A DNA stretch of 64,000 nucleotides from Syntrophus sp. (in: bacteria) (GCA_013824645.1 PNOF01000001.1:82429-146428); one strand, 5' to 3'; shown: positions 31,195 to 40,688, counted from the first letter of the stretch. Notes: generated from the sequence alone by a model not told the origin. Translations and numbers: made by a program.

Positions 31195-31289
31195 ATATAT
31201 TTTTTAAATCATATTGCCCTGATAGTCAATATTCATCCACAAGCTATCTCGAAAGTACGAGCTGTATGAGAAGGAAAGCCGGGTTAATA

Positions 31290-31667
31290 TCACTCGGCGC
31301 TTCGGTACCAGGGAAAATGTTTTACCATCTTGTTCTCAATATCTTCAAGGATAATCCTTGCAAGTTCCCGGTAGTCCTCCGCTTTTTCCCAGCCGTGGGG
31401 GTCATATGTTTCTTCTTTCATAAGCATTAAAAAATTCATGATCCGCTGCGCCCTCCAGGTCGTCATGGCCCTCACAGTCTGGACAAGATCCTCTTCGGCT
31501 TCTATCTCTCCCCTGTCAAGGGCACAAAGGGCGAGCTGCATACAATGGAGGGAATCGGCAAGAACTTCCTCGCCAATTTCCTGAAGGGTCTTTTTTGCCC
31601 GTTTATTGATAAGCATTTTATTAAGTATTTTAATTTCTTCTAACCGTTCTGTCACAAAGTACCCCAT
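31290..31667 (-). CDS. hypothetical helical protein
   Basis: 125 residues, all-helical and acidic, with two Cys and several Trp (TTWRAQRIMNFLMLMKEETYDPHGWEKAEDYRELARIILEDIENKMVKHFPWY). No family is recognised and no clear ribosome site lies before the ATG at 31667; a later Met could be used. No competing ORF of similar quality exists here. Confidence 0.55.
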   Translation of the reverse strand: MGYFVTERLEEIKILNKMLINKRAKKTLQEIGEEVLADSLHCMQLALCALDRGEIEAEEDLVQTVRAMTTWRAQRIMNFLMLMKEETYDPHGWEKAEDYRELARIILEDIENKMVKHFPWYRSAE

Positions 31668-31774
31668 GGTTTATTTACAATATTCCCATATTTCCATTCA
31701 GTATATCCTCATTCAGTCCATCCATCCATTGAAAAATAATTGACTCCTTTCTTTTGAAAGTGATATTGTAAGCT

Positions 31775-31969
31775 ATGTTTGGTCTCGGGTTTCCCGAAAT
31801 AATTGCAATATTAGCCATCTTTCTTCTCTTTTTCGGCAGTGGTAAAATCCCGGAGATTATGGGGTCAGTCGGCAAAGGAATAAAAATGTTTAAAATAGCC
31901 CTAAAAGCGCCCGTAAAACAGGATTCCGTTTCTGTTTCCGACAATAAAAACAGAGAAAATTCAGTCTAA
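31775..31969 (+). CDS. tatA: TatA/E twin-arginine translocase subunit
   Basis: 64 residues: an N-terminal membrane helix FPEIIAILAIFLLFFGSGKIPEIMGSVGKGIKMFK, with the conserved FG hinge followed by an amphipathic helix and polar tail. It would form the Tat pore for folded proteins. No tatB or tatC is near. It sits 7 bases upstream of folK. Confidence 0.93.
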   Translation: MFGLGFPEIIAILAIFLLFFGSGKIPEIMGSVGKGIKMFKIALKAPVKQDSVSVSDNKNRENSV

Positions 31970-31976
31970 CTATAAA

Positions 31977-32495
31977 ATGGATAAAAAAATCCTTATAGGC
32001 ATTGGTTCCAATATCGGTAACGGTATAAAGAATTGTATGGCCGCAATAAAGAAGATTTCCAGCGACAAGAGAGTGAATCTGAAAGTAATTTCCTCTTTCT
32101 ATACCACATCTCCTGTTTCAGAAATTAAGCAGGACGATTTTATCAATTGTGCTGTCCTCGTGAGTTGGGAAGGTACACCGCATGAACTTCTGCAATTCCT
32201 CACCGGTATTGAAAACAGCATGGGAAGAACAAGAGAGATTAAGGATGGTCCAAGGATTATTGATCTTGATATACTTCTCTTTGGTGATAGGGTCCTTGAT
32301 GAACCTTCTCTGACAATCCCCCATAAAGAACTTCACAAACGAAAATTCTCTCTTATGCCATGTCTTGAAATAGACCCCAATTTTATTATTCCTACGTATA
32401 AGAGACCACTCAATGATTTTCTTCCTGAAATCGGTGACGACCAGGTTGTCACAAAACTTGAGGGGATTGTGTTTCTCGAAGAATCAGAAGAATAA
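31977..32495 (+). CDS. folK: HPPK, 6-hydroxymethyl-7,8-dihydropterin pyrophosphokinase
   Basis: 172 residues: IGIGSNIGNG, SSFYTTSPV, DFINCAV, IENSMGRTREIKDGPRIIDLDILLFG (the HPPK signature with the two metal Asps), and IPHKELHKRKFSLMPCLEI. It transfers pyrophosphate from ATP in folate synthesis. Confidence 0.95.
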   Translation: MDKKILIGIGSNIGNGIKNCMAAIKKISSDKRVNLKVISSFYTTSPVSEIKQDDFINCAVLVSWEGTPHELLQFLTGIENSMGRTREIKDGPRIIDLDILLFGDRVLDEPSLTIPHKELHKRKFSLMPCLEIDPNFIIPTYKRPLNDFLPEIGDDQVVTKLEGIVFLEESEE

Positions 32496-32522
32496 TAGTA
32501 CATCAATGAAGGCGACTTGGTA

Positions 32523-33530
32523 TTAAGGCTTAATGATCACCTTGATTGACTCCCGGCCCTCCGACACAAGCTGGAACCCGTAAGCAATGTCGGCAAGAGG
32601 GAGCCAGTGTGTGATCAAGTCATCAACGATGATATTGCCTGATTCGATTAATTTCATTGCTTCAATAATGTCAGGAGGTCCGCAGTAGTAGGAAGTGAGG
32701 ATACTCATTTCTTTCATCCAGAAATCATTGACCGGAACGACAACGTTCCTGTCTGGTCCGGGAACAGCAAACAATACAATCTTGCCGCCTTTGTCCACGC
32801 ATTTCCAGGCTTGTTCCAAGGCTTGTTCGGCCGCAGCGCATAACAGTACAACATCAGCCTTTTTACCGTTTTCAGCAATCAGTCGTGCGGCCACTTCATC
32901 TACAGAATCAATAATGATATCGGCGCCCATGCGGGCGGCAATTTCCAGCTTCTTTTTGTTAACATCGACGGCAATTAACTTGCACCCTTTTGTCTTGGCC
33001 AGTTTTACATGAAGCAAGCCGGACATCCCGCAGCCGATTATTAATACAGAGTCATTGTTTTTTATGCCGGCAAGTCGCTGTGCCCTGACAACACAGGCAA
33101 GAGGCTCAATGAATGTACTTTGATCATACGTAATGTTTTTCGGCAGCAGATATGTTCCATTCTCTACAAATATTTCCGGAACCAGAATATATTCGGCAAA
33201 ACCGCCGGGCAGCCGTTCCTTAATTTCCGTGCACTGGGGATAATGTTCGTTTAGGCAGTAAAAGCATTTCCCGCAAGGTATCTTCGGCGGGATAAATACC
33301 CGGTCGCCCGGTTTATATTTTTTTACAGAACTGCCGACTGCCACAATTTCGGCGCCGATTTCATGCCCCTGCACGAGCGGGGCCCGCGGGAGACGGTACC
33401 ACTCCACGATGTCGCTCCCGCAGATGCCGCAGGAAATAACCTTAATAAGCATCTCCTTTGGGCCAGGTATCGGGGTCGGCACTTCCTCGGTCCGAATATC
33501 CTGATTGTTATACCAGTAGGAAACTTTCAT
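32523..33530 (-). CDS. zinc-dependent medium-chain alcohol dehydrogenase
   Basis: 335 residues: the catalytic zinc ligand Cys in CGICGSD, GHEIGAEIVAVG, the four-Cys structural zinc loop CGKCFYCLNEHYPQC, and the Rossmann motif VLIIGCGMSGLLHVKLAK with a following AVDVNKKK that suggests NAD. It resembles polyol/threonine dehydrogenases. It lies 22 bases downstream of the LsrF-like gene on the same strand, so both may act on one sugar-phosphate-like pathway. The exact substrate is unknown. Confidence 0.88.
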   Translation of the reverse strand: MKVSYWYNNQDIRTEEVPTPIPGPKEMLIKVISCGICGSDIVEWYRLPRAPLVQGHEIGAEIVAVGSSVKKYKPGDRVFIPPKIPCGKCFYCLNEHYPQCTEIKERLPGGFAEYILVPEIFVENGTYLLPKNITYDQSTFIEPLACVVRAQRLAGIKNNDSVLIIGCGMSGLLHVKLAKTKGCKLIAVDVNKKKLEIAARMGADIIIDSVDEVAARLIAENGKKADVVLLCAAAEQALEQAWKCVDKGGKIVLFAVPGPDRNVVVPVNDFWMKEMSILTSYYCGPPDIIEAMKLIESGNIIVDDLITHWLPLADIAYGFQLVSEGRESIKVIIKP

Positions 33531-33552
33531 TTTGTGGCTTTCGATGGAACCC

Positions 33553-34434
33553 TCAGTCTTGATTTTTTAAAGTATTATACAGATCAAAAGCCGCGGCCGG
33601 AGTTTCGTTGTCGTGGACAACAGCCCTTACAGCTTTTATCATGGCCACCGGCGCTTCCGACTGGAAAATATTACGTCCCATATCTACACCGGCGGCGCCT
33701 TTTTGCACCGCGTTATAGGCCATAGTCAGGGCATCGAGTTCGGGTATCTTCTTGCCTCCGGCCATTACGATCGGCACTGGACAGGACGCGGTGACAGTAT
33801 CAAAATCTTTCTCGACATAGTAGCTCTTGATGTAATGGGCACCAAGTTCCGCGCAAATCCGGCAAGCCAGGCGGAAGTACTTGGCGTCTCGGGCCATATC
33901 CTTGCCAACAGCCGTTACGGCCATGGTTGGGATGCCATAACGGTTGCCGATGTCAACCATTCGCGTCATGTTGATGATTGATTGTCTTTCGTATTCACCG
34001 CCGATAAACACCTGAACAGCCATGGCGCATACATTCAAACGTATAGATTCTTCAATATCAACGGCAATATCCTCATTGGACAACTCCTTAAGGATGCTGG
34101 CCCCTCCGGAAACCCTGAGTACAATTGATTTGGAAGTCGTGGGTGGCACAATGGAACGTAAAATTCCTCTGGTCAGCATCAGGGTATCTGCATAAGGCGC
34201 CAGGGGAAGAATACTGATATCGATCCGTTCCAGACCTGTGGTAGGTCCCTGAAAATACCCGTGATCAATGGCCAGCATGACTGTCCGGCCGGATACCGGA
34301 TTAAATATCCGTGCGAGTCTGTTTTTTATTCCCCAATCCAATGAATTTGAGCCTTTGAGAAAAAACCCCTCTGTTTTTTGGGGCTTGTCCGTATGAAACA
34401 TCTTAGCTTCTTTGATTTCATCTGTATCTGCCAT
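33553..34434 (-). CDS. lsrF: LsrF-like aldolase/thiolase (DhnA/FBA class I family)
   Basis: 293 residues strongly resembling LsrF along the full length: [89 protein letters not shown] (with the Schiff-base-type Lys), [14 protein letters not shown] and [11 protein letters not shown]. LsrF degrades phospho-AI-2. No lsr transporter, kinase or repressor is in the window, so a different substrate is quite possible. AAGGAG favours the second of two adjacent ATGs (34434). It follows nadB by 67 bases. Confidence 0.85.
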   Translation of the reverse strand: MADTDEIKEAKMFHTDKPQKTEGFFLKGSNSLDWGIKNRLARIFNPVSGRTVMLAIDHGYFQGPTTGLERIDISILPLAPYADTLMLTRGILRSIVPPTTSKSIVLRVSGGASILKELSNEDIAVDIEESIRLNVCAMAVQVFIGGEYERQSIINMTRMVDIGNRYGIPTMAVTAVGKDMARDAKYFRLACRICAELGAHYIKSYYVEKDFDTVTASCPVPIVMAGGKKIPELDALTMAYNAVQKGAAGVDMGRNIFQSEAPVAMIKAVRAVVHDNETPAAAFDLYNTLKNQD

Positions 34435-34501
34435 CATTTTCTCCTTTTCTGTTTAGAAACGGCAACAAAGTTATATGAATGAATGCGAATTGGCATAAGC
34501 T

Positions 34502-36073
34502 TTACCGTACGAAATGGGCGCCCCTGCTCACCCGGTTTTTGAAGGCTGATTCAGCAACAATGAGGGCTGTTCTTGCACCGTTTCTGAGATTGATGACCAT
34601 GGGATCAAGACGAGTTGTCCTGTAAAAATCGTCGATCCTATTTTTGAGATAGCTGAGATCTGCGCGGGCACGCTCTAATCGTTTGACAGTCCGTATGATA
34701 CCGACATAGTTCCACATGGTCGATTTAATACTCACCCAGTCCTGCTGGATAAGAGCAGGGTCAATCTCTTCTACTCTTTCCGGAAAACGCCAGGGTGGAA
34801 TTTCAGATTCCTTATAGAGTTTTTTATCCTTAGTTAATCCCGATATATGTTGTGCTGACCGGATCCCCCACACAAGCCCTTCGAGAAGTGACGTCGATGC
34901 AAGTCTGTTGGCGCCATGAAGGCCGGTGGCAGAAACTTCACCAACAGCATAGAGGTGTTTTAAGGATGTCCGGCCCCAGAGGTCTACCTGGATCCCGCCA
35001 CAACTGTAATGGGCCGCCGGAACAACAGGTATGGGGACCTTTTGTATATCGATATCAAGAGACAGACATCTTTTGTAAATCATAGGAAAACGTTTTTTGA
35101 TATTAATATCGGTATGTGATGCGATATCGAGGTACACATATGCATCGCCTCTCTTAATCATCTCCTCGTACATTGCCCGACAGACTTCATCTCTCGGGGC
35201 AAGGTCTCCCAGCGGGGAATATTCGTCCATAAAGTGAAAACCGTCTTTTGTCATCAGTTTTCCGCCCTCTCCACGCACTGCTTCTGATATGAGAAACCCA
35301 TCTGCGTCCTTATGGAACAGGGTTGTAGGGTGAAATTGAATATACTCCATATTGATAAGCCGGGCCCCTGCCCGATCTGCCATGGCAAACCCATCGCCCG
35401 TTGATCCCAGCGGATTTGTTGTATGTTGATAAATTCTTCCCAAACCTCCCGTTGCGAGGATCGTATACGTTGAGAATATTCTTTCTACCTCTTCGCTCGT
35501 ATTGTTGAGTACATAGGCTCCGATACATTGCGGCTCCATGTAAAGAGCAAGGGGACTTGCGGAATGGTGGGGTACAGTGAGGAGATCAATGGCGGTATAA
35601 TTATTATAAACCCTTACATGCTCCTGTTCCTTCAGTTTCTTTATGAGACTCTCTTCGATGGCTTTACCCGTTGAATCCATGGAATAAAGTATTCTCCGGC
35701 GGGAATGTCCACCTTCTCTGGCAAAGGCATAGCCGTTTTCCGGAGAACGGGTAAAGGGTACGTTGACCTTATTAATAAGAAAATCCTCAACCAAGGTAGG
35801 TCCGTCGTAAGCAATAATTTTAACGGCCTCTATATTGGAAATTCCATCCCCTGCCTGCATAATATCGTCTATGAGAAGCTCCGGTGCATCATCGATACCC
35901 CTGGAAATAATTCCTCCCTGAGCATAATAAGTATTTGACTCTTCAACGGCGTTCTGCTTTGTTACAACAATAACATCAAGCCCCTGCTCGGAAGCAACAA
36001 TGGCCGCAGAAAGCCCTGCGATACCTGATCCGATTATGAGCACATCACAATAATGCCTGTTGTCTTTATTCAT
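34502..36073 (-). CDS. nadB: L-aspartate oxidase
   Basis: 523 residues: FAD site CDVLIIGSGIAGLSAAI, NTYYAQGGI, GREGGHSRRRILYSMDSTGK-like block (AREGGHSRRRILYS), ATGGLGRIYQHTTNP, MEYIQFHPTTL, HYSCGGIQVD, and GEVSATGLHGANRLASTSLLEGLVWG. It oxidises aspartate to iminoaspartate for NAD synthesis. The start is set at 36073, one base after the nadA stop, because GGAGG lies nine bases upstream. An upstream ATG at 36100 overlaps nadA. Confidence 0.96.
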   Translation of the reverse strand: MNKDNRHYCDVLIIGSGIAGLSAAIVASEQGLDVIVVTKQNAVEESNTYYAQGGIISRGIDDAPELLIDDIMQAGDGISNIEAVKIIAYDGPTLVEDFLINKVNVPFTRSPENGYAFAREGGHSRRRILYSMDSTGKAIEESLIKKLKEQEHVRVYNNYTAIDLLTVPHHSASPLALYMEPQCIGAYVLNNTSEEVERIFSTYTILATGGLGRIYQHTTNPLGSTGDGFAMADRAGARLINMEYIQFHPTTLFHKDADGFLISEAVRGEGGKLMTKDGFHFMDEYSPLGDLAPRDEVCRAMYEEMIKRGDAYVYLDIASHTDINIKKRFPMIYKRCLSLDIDIQKVPIPVVPAAHYSCGGIQVDLWGRTSLKHLYAVGEVSATGLHGANRLASTSLLEGLVWGIRSAQHISGLTKDKKLYKESEIPPWRFPERVEEIDPALIQQDWVSIKSTMWNYVGIIRTVKRLERARADLSYLKNRIDDFYRTTRLDPMVINLRNGARTALIVAESAFKNRVSRGAHFVR

Positions 36074-36074
36074 T

Positions 36075-37139
36075 TCAACTAACCTCCAGCATTCTCTCAA
36101 GGGCTATCCTGGCATACTTTGATATCTCAGGATCAACAGTAACTCCCTCGGAGGGCCTTCCCTCTGCAAGATTCTCAAGAATGTGCAGGAGCTTCAAACC
36201 CGTCATTTTTGCCATTTCCCGACATACACAATCTTTGAGAGGAACAATATATTTGTCCGGATTATCTCTCTTAATTCTGTTCACAAAATGGAGTTCCGTT
36301 CCGATAGCCCACTGAGACCCGGAAGGCGCTTTTTCTACGGTATTTTTTATGAAACTCGTGGAGCCAACATAGTCTGAAAGCTCTACCACCTCAGGGATAC
36401 ACTCCGGATGGACTACAATGTTTATATCCTTCCCATAGGCTTCACGTATGGCTTTCACGTCTGCAACAGTAAAGGCCGTGTGGACATAACAAAATCCCCT
36501 CCAGAGAATAACCTTCCGGGCACGGATACACTCCAGATCTTCTCCTGATACCTGTCCCTGGGGGTCCCAGAGGAACATCTCTTCATCTTTAATGCCCATT
36601 GAGTGCGCCGTGTTTCTCCCCAGATTTTCATCAGGAAAAAAGAAGGGTATGGCATTTTGGGAGAAAACATATTCCATGACCTTTTTCGCGTTCGCCGAAG
36701 TGCAAACAAGACCGTTGTTTTTCCCGCAAAAGGCCTTCAGGTCAGCCCTTGAGTTAACATACACAATGGGAATGATTTTTTGTTCTGTTTTTTGCAGGAT
36801 CGACCAGGCCCTTTCCACCTCATTTATGGCAGCCATTTCGGCAAGAGGGCAGAGGGCCTCTCGTGCCGGGTGGAACACCTGCTGTTCGGGCAGGCAGAGT
36901 ATGCGGGCCATTTCGGCCATGAATGAGACGGCACAAAAAACAATATATCTGGCGTCTCTCTGTTTTGACGCTATTTGTGCAAGCTGCAGGGAATCTCCGA
37001 CAAAATCGGCGCACTCCACGATATCATCCTCTTGATAAAAATGACCAAGGATGATCAGGTCTTTACCAAGCGTATCTTTTACGGTCTTGATCCTTTTGAG
37101 TATTTCATCGCTCTTCAATAGTCGCTGTTCAATGTTCAC
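36075..37139 (-). CDS. nadA: quinolinate synthase
   Basis: 354 residues with a GTG start overlapping the nadC stop (GTGA). Marks are LGHFYQEDDIVECADFVGDSLQLA, FCAVSFMAEMA, CPLAEM, YVNS, CTSANA, PDENLGRNTA, VHPEC and the C-terminal CVCREMAKM. Cysteines suited to the 4Fe-4S cluster are present. It condenses iminoaspartate with dihydroxyacetone phosphate. Confidence 0.96.
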   Translation of the reverse strand: MNIEQRLLKSDEILKRIKTVKDTLGKDLIILGHFYQEDDIVECADFVGDSLQLAQIASKQRDARYIVFCAVSFMAEMARILCLPEQQVFHPAREALCPLAEMAAINEVERAWSILQKTEQKIIPIVYVNSRADLKAFCGKNNGLVCTSANAKKVMEYVFSQNAIPFFFPDENLGRNTAHSMGIKDEEMFLWDPQGQVSGEDLECIRARKVILWRGFCYVHTAFTVADVKAIREAYGKDINIVVHPECIPEVVELSDYVGSTSFIKNTVEKAPSGSQWAIGTELHFVNRIKRDNPDKYIVPLKDCVCREMAKMTGLKLLHILENLAEGRPSEGVTVDPEISKYARIALERMLEVS

Positions 37140-37957
37140 TGTTGTGCCTCTTCATAGAGCAAGCTCATATCGAGGACAGGGAAAGAATGCGTCAAGGCGC
37201 CAACTGAAATAAAATCAACACCTGTTTTTGCGACCTCATGGACCCGCCCGATGGTCATGTTTCCGGAAGCCTCAAGGGGAATCTTTTTGTTGACAACAAT
37301 AACTGCCTTTCGGGTCGATTCAAGGTCCCAGTTGTCGAGCATAATTCTATCAACGGGAAGCTTAAGCGCTTCCTGTAGTTCTGTCATATTTTTTACTTCC
37401 ACCTCAATGGGAACGTTGGCCCTTTCCCGCACCATCATGACCGCTTCCTTTATGGAACCGGCGGCGGCGATATGGTTTTCTTTGATGAGGGCCATTTCGG
37501 TCAGGTTCTCACGATGATTGTGTCCGCCGCCCATTCGCACGGCATATTTTTCCATCTTCCTGAGTCCCGGCGTTGTCTTTCTCGTATCAAGAATTTTTGT
37601 GCCTGTTCCTCCGGCAGATTCTACAAAACCTGCCGTAAGGGTCGCAATACCTGACAATCGCTGGAGCATATTGAGGGCCACCCTTTCACCGGTCAGTATC
37701 GCCCGTGTTTTTCCCTCGATGAGGGCAAGAGTGTCGCCGCCTCGCACCTTTTCTCCATCCTTTTTCAGCTCGCTGTAACAAATATCGTTATCAAGAATCT
37801 TAAAGATCTGGGCGGCAATTTGATGGCCCGCAACAATACCATCGGCCTTTGCCATGATCTTTGCCCTGGATCGGTGGTTTTCAGGCACAACGGCATTGGT
37901 GGTAACATCCTCGACACCAATATCTTCCTGCAGAAAATCCTTTAAATTTCCCAGCAT
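37136..37957 (-). CDS. nadC: nicotinate-nucleotide pyrophosphorylase (quinolinate phosphoribosyltransferase)
   Basis: 273 residues: EDIGVEDVTTNAVVP, GERVALNMLQRLSGIAT, ILDTRKTTPGLRKMEKYAVRMGGGHNHRENL, LIKENHI, IEVEVKN and MLDNW, all family signatures. It produces nicotinate mononucleotide. First gene of a tight nadC-nadA-nadB operon, possibly continuing into the LsrF-like and dehydrogenase genes. Confidence 0.96.
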   Translation of the reverse strand: MLGNLKDFLQEDIGVEDVTTNAVVPENHRSRAKIMAKADGIVAGHQIAAQIFKILDNDICYSELKKDGEKVRGGDTLALIEGKTRAILTGERVALNMLQRLSGIATLTAGFVESAGGTGTKILDTRKTTPGLRKMEKYAVRMGGGHNHRENLTEMALIKENHIAAAGSIKEAVMMVRERANVPIEVEVKNMTELQEALKLPVDRIMLDNWDLESTRKAVIVVNKKIPLEASGNMTIGRVHEVAKTGVDFISVGALTHSFPVLDMSLLYEEAQQ

Positions 37958-38068
37958 ATCAGCCGATATTATAAGGTGCTTAAGCAGGGCGAGTCAATGG
38001 CAGAGTGATCTTTTTCTTATTCCCCTTGACTTTATGCGCAAATTTTCATATCTTAATGAACTCTTGAG

Positions 38069-38142
38069 GGGCCGTTAACTCAGGCTGGTAGAGTATCTGC
38101 CTTTTAAGCAGAGAGTCGCAAGTTCAAGTCTTGCACGGCCCA
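38069..38142 (+). tRNA. tRNA-Lys (TTT)
   Basis: The acceptor GGGCCGT pairs with ACGGCCC. The anticodon loop CTTTTAA gives TTT, and the T-arm has GTTCAAGTC. CCA is not fully encoded. Seven bases separate it from tRNA-Glu, so both share a transcript. Confidence 0.94.
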
Positions 38143-38149
38143 CATGTAT

Positions 38150-38222
38150 GTCCCCATCGTCTAGGGGCCTAGGACACTGGCCTTTCACGCCGGCAACGGG
38201 GGTTCGATTCCCCCTGGGGACG
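38150..38222 (+). tRNA. tRNA-Glu (TTC)
   Basis: The acceptor GTCCCCA pairs with TGGGGAC. The anticodon loop CTTTCAC gives TTC, and the T-arm is GGGGGTTCGATTCCCCC. A short T-run follows directly. Confidence 0.95.
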
Positions 38223-38530
38223 CTTTTTATCTCCGGCAATATAACCCATTATATAAAACCGTTCCATTCTTGTTTTATATTTTTTACTTCTGTAACATCT
38301 ACTTCATTAATAATCTCTTAAGACACTTTACAATAAAGGGGTCAGAATGCTTTCGGAGCTTTACGGCAGCCCTTTCCGGATCCCATTAATCTGAACTGGA
38401 ATAGGCGCGTAGGTCCCATTTTATCCTCTCTAACAGTGGATAAAATTATGGAGAGATAGTATTATATGGAGGTCTGAGTCCTGCTTGACGCTTTTAATCG
38501 ATCGGACAACCCATTATTTTAGGAGGATTC
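38223..38530 (+). promoter_or_regulatory. long leader of the PurF-like gene with stem-loop
   Basis: 308 bases without a gene. ATTTTATCC (38418-38426) pairs perfectly with GGATAAAAT (38438-38446). The loop bases CTCTC could alternatively pair with GAGAG at about 38451, giving two exclusive folds. No known riboswitch was recognised. Confidence 0.35.
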
Positions 38531-39937
38531 ATGAGCGGTATTTTTGGTATTGTGTCAAAAAACAACTGTGCCAACGATCTTCTTTACGGAACAGATTATC
38601 ATTCGCACATGGGGACAGCCTATGGGGGGATGGCAGTTCTGGGAAACACATTCCACCATCACATCCACGATATCAGCAAGTCCCAGTTCAAATCCAAGTT
38701 CTATGAGGAATATAAAGAGATGGAAGGGAACATGGGCATCGGGGTCATAAGCGACCGGGATACCCAGCCACTCATCATCGGATCAAAATTCGGCACCTTT
38801 GCCATTGTATCGGCGGGTCTCGTGGAAAACACACAGGAACTGGCCGAGGAGCTTCTTGAGCAGGGCGAAACATTCGGTGAAATGTCGAGTGGAGGGGTCA
38901 ATGCAGTGGAACTGCTGGCCAAACTGATTAATCAGGGCAAGACCTTGATTGAGGGGATCGAAAAACTCTATGACCGCATTGAGGGATCGGCCTCCATCCT
39001 TGTCATGAAAGAGGACGGAGTTTACGCAGCCAGGGACCGACTGGGGAGGACGCCGCTTGTTGTCGGCGAGAGAGACGGTGATTATGTCATCGCCACGGAA
39101 ACATGCTCTTTTCTCAACTTGGGATATCACATCGTAAAAGACCTCCAACCGGGGGAAATAGTCCGAATGGGAAAAAAGGGCCTGGAAGACCAACTTTCCG
39201 GGAAATCCGGAAATCAGATATGTTCCTTCCTGTGGATCTACACGGGATACCCCGCGTCGTGCTATGAAGGGATCAATGTTGAGCTTGTCCGCGAACGCAG
39301 TGGCAGGTGTCTTGCAAAGAACGATGATGTAGAAGCCGATCTCGTTGCAGGTGTTCCCGATTCAGGAGTCGGCCATGCTATCGGGTATGCAATGGAATCA
39401 GGCATTCCTTACCGGCGACCCCTTGTCAAATATACCCCCGGGTACGGCAGAAGCTATACGCCGCCGGCCCAGGAGATGCGTGACCTTGTTGCAACGATGA
39501 AGCTCATTGCAGTCAAGGACGTCATTGCCGGAAACCGCATTGTCCTCTGTGATGACTCCATTGTCCGCGGTACACAGTTAAAAAATTATACTTTGAAGAA
39601 GCTATGGGAAGCAGGCGCGAAGGAGGTCCATGTCCGCCCGGCCTGTCCTCCTCTCATGTTTCCCTGTAAGTTTGCCCTCTCCACGCGCTCCACCGATGAA
39701 CTGGTTGCCCGCAGGGCCATATGGGCGATTGATGGCCGCGACACGGAAGCTCTGAGCGAATATCTCGATGACACATCGGAGAAGTACCGGAAAATGGTTG
39801 ACTGGATTGCAAAAGAAGTGGATGCAACAACACTCCGTTATCAAAGGATCGACGACATGATTGAAGCAATCGGTCTTCCACGGGAAAAACTCTGCCTCTA
39901 CTGCTGGAAGGGAGACCAGGAAAAAGAAAAAGCGTGA
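38531..39937 (+). CDS. PurF paralogue lacking the N-terminal nucleophile Cys
   Basis: 468 residues resembling amidophosphoribosyltransferase. The class II glutaminase-like N-terminal half (MSGIFGIVSKNN...GTDYHSHMGTAYGGMAV) is followed by a phosphoribosyltransferase half with IVLCDDSIVRGTQ (about 336-348), PRPP-type loops and RPACPPLMFPCKF. The residue after Met, normally the catalytic Cys, is Ser, so glutamine hydrolysis as in PurF is not expected. A group of such paralogues with MGGFFG- or MSGIFG-type starts occurs in Firmicutes and Bacteroidetes, function unsettled. AGGAGG precedes the ATG. Confidence 0.85.
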   Translation: MSGIFGIVSKNNCANDLLYGTDYHSHMGTAYGGMAVLGNTFHHHIHDISKSQFKSKFYEEYKEMEGNMGIGVISDRDTQPLIIGSKFGTFAIVSAGLVENTQELAEELLEQGETFGEMSSGGVNAVELLAKLINQGKTLIEGIEKLYDRIEGSASILVMKEDGVYAARDRLGRTPLVVGERDGDYVIATETCSFLNLGYHIVKDLQPGEIVRMGKKGLEDQLSGKSGNQICSFLWIYTGYPASCYEGINVELVRERSGRCLAKNDDVEADLVAGVPDSGVGHAIGYAMESGIPYRRPLVKYTPGYGRSYTPPAQEMRDLVATMKLIAVKDVIAGNRIVLCDDSIVRGTQLKNYTLKKLWEAGAKEVHVRPACPPLMFPCKFALSTRSTDELVARRAIWAIDGRDTEALSEYLDDTSEKYRKMVDWIAKEVDATTLRYQRIDDMIEAIGLPREKLCLYCWKGDQEKEKA

Positions 39938-40050
39938 TTCATGCCCACAACTGAAGTCCGAGCTACCCCCTGAAGCAATTTAATGATTGTTTGTTGATAG
40001 AACGGGGTTGTTAACAAAAAGGCTGGTGCGGCGGCGACATAAAACGCGGT

Positions 40051-40380
40051 TCAATTTGAAAGATGGAGATCACGTAACACAATTCCTATTTTGGTGATGC
40101 AAACAAAAGAGGGATGTGGCAACAGATTCAATAGAGCACCAATGATGGCAATTTTTTTGTGAGAAGATTTAAAAATGCCGACGATCCCTGGAAGAAAACC
40201 GATTAGAAACAACACAACAGCATCGATGACAATTGCAAGTGCAGGACCCATAGGCCGGATGTAAGATCCTTTCGGCACATAGAACACGCCAGATGCAATA
40301 TAACAAGCATAAGTCACCCCTATAATTCCGGAGGTGAGAGACAACATCCACCAAAGATTTGACCACTTCCATGTTGTCAT
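40051..40380 (-). CDS. small integral membrane protein, unknown
   Basis: 109 residues with three likely membrane helices (about 8-32, 45-72 and 76-100). AGGA lies six bases before the ATG. No family recognised. It lies downstream of brnA on the same strand, 86 bases away. Confidence 0.5.
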   Translation of the reverse strand: MTTWKWSNLWWMLSLTSGIIGVTYACYIASGVFYVPKGSYIRPMGPALAIVIDAVVLFLIGFLPGIVGIFKSSHKKIAIIGALLNLLPHPSFVCITKIGIVLRDLHLSN

Positions 40381-40466
40381 ATGATTCCTAAGTCACCAAC
40401 GAAGGCATCACCGGGAGGAACCCCATCTGGCTCCGATCCGGTGCATCGACTTGTTGTGAACAGACC

Positions 40467-40685
40467 TCATGAAGCTTTCTTCCATTCTAGGGAAAGCTTA
40501 CGACCAGACGCGGCACAATCTCTAAGATATAAATTAATAAGAGTCTGGTATGGGATGCCCGCGTCTGTGGCAAGTTCCCTAAAATACTTTACCGTTCCTT
40601 CATCAAGTCTTATGGTAACCTGCTTCTTTAGTAAGCTCGCATAAGGGTTTTTTTTGGCCTTTGAAAAATCATATTCTTTTCTCAT
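40467..40685 (-). CDS. brnA: BrnA-like antitoxin
   Basis: 72 residues with an RHH-type core (KKQVTIRLDEGTVKYFRELATDAGIPYQTLINLYLRDCA) and a MRKEYDFSKAKKNPYA start typical of BrnA. It would bind BrnT and repress the shared promoter. It is three bases downstream of brnT. Confidence 0.88.
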   Translation of the reverse strand: MRKEYDFSKAKKNPYASLLKKQVTIRLDEGTVKYFRELATDAGIPYQTLINLYLRDCAASGRKLSLEWKKAS

Positions 40686-40688
40686 GTT

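Noticed and set aside
38223..38530. Possible purine riboswitch ahead of the PurF-like gene
   Set aside because: The conserved purine-aptamer loops are not visible; only a simple stem with an alternative pairing is seen.
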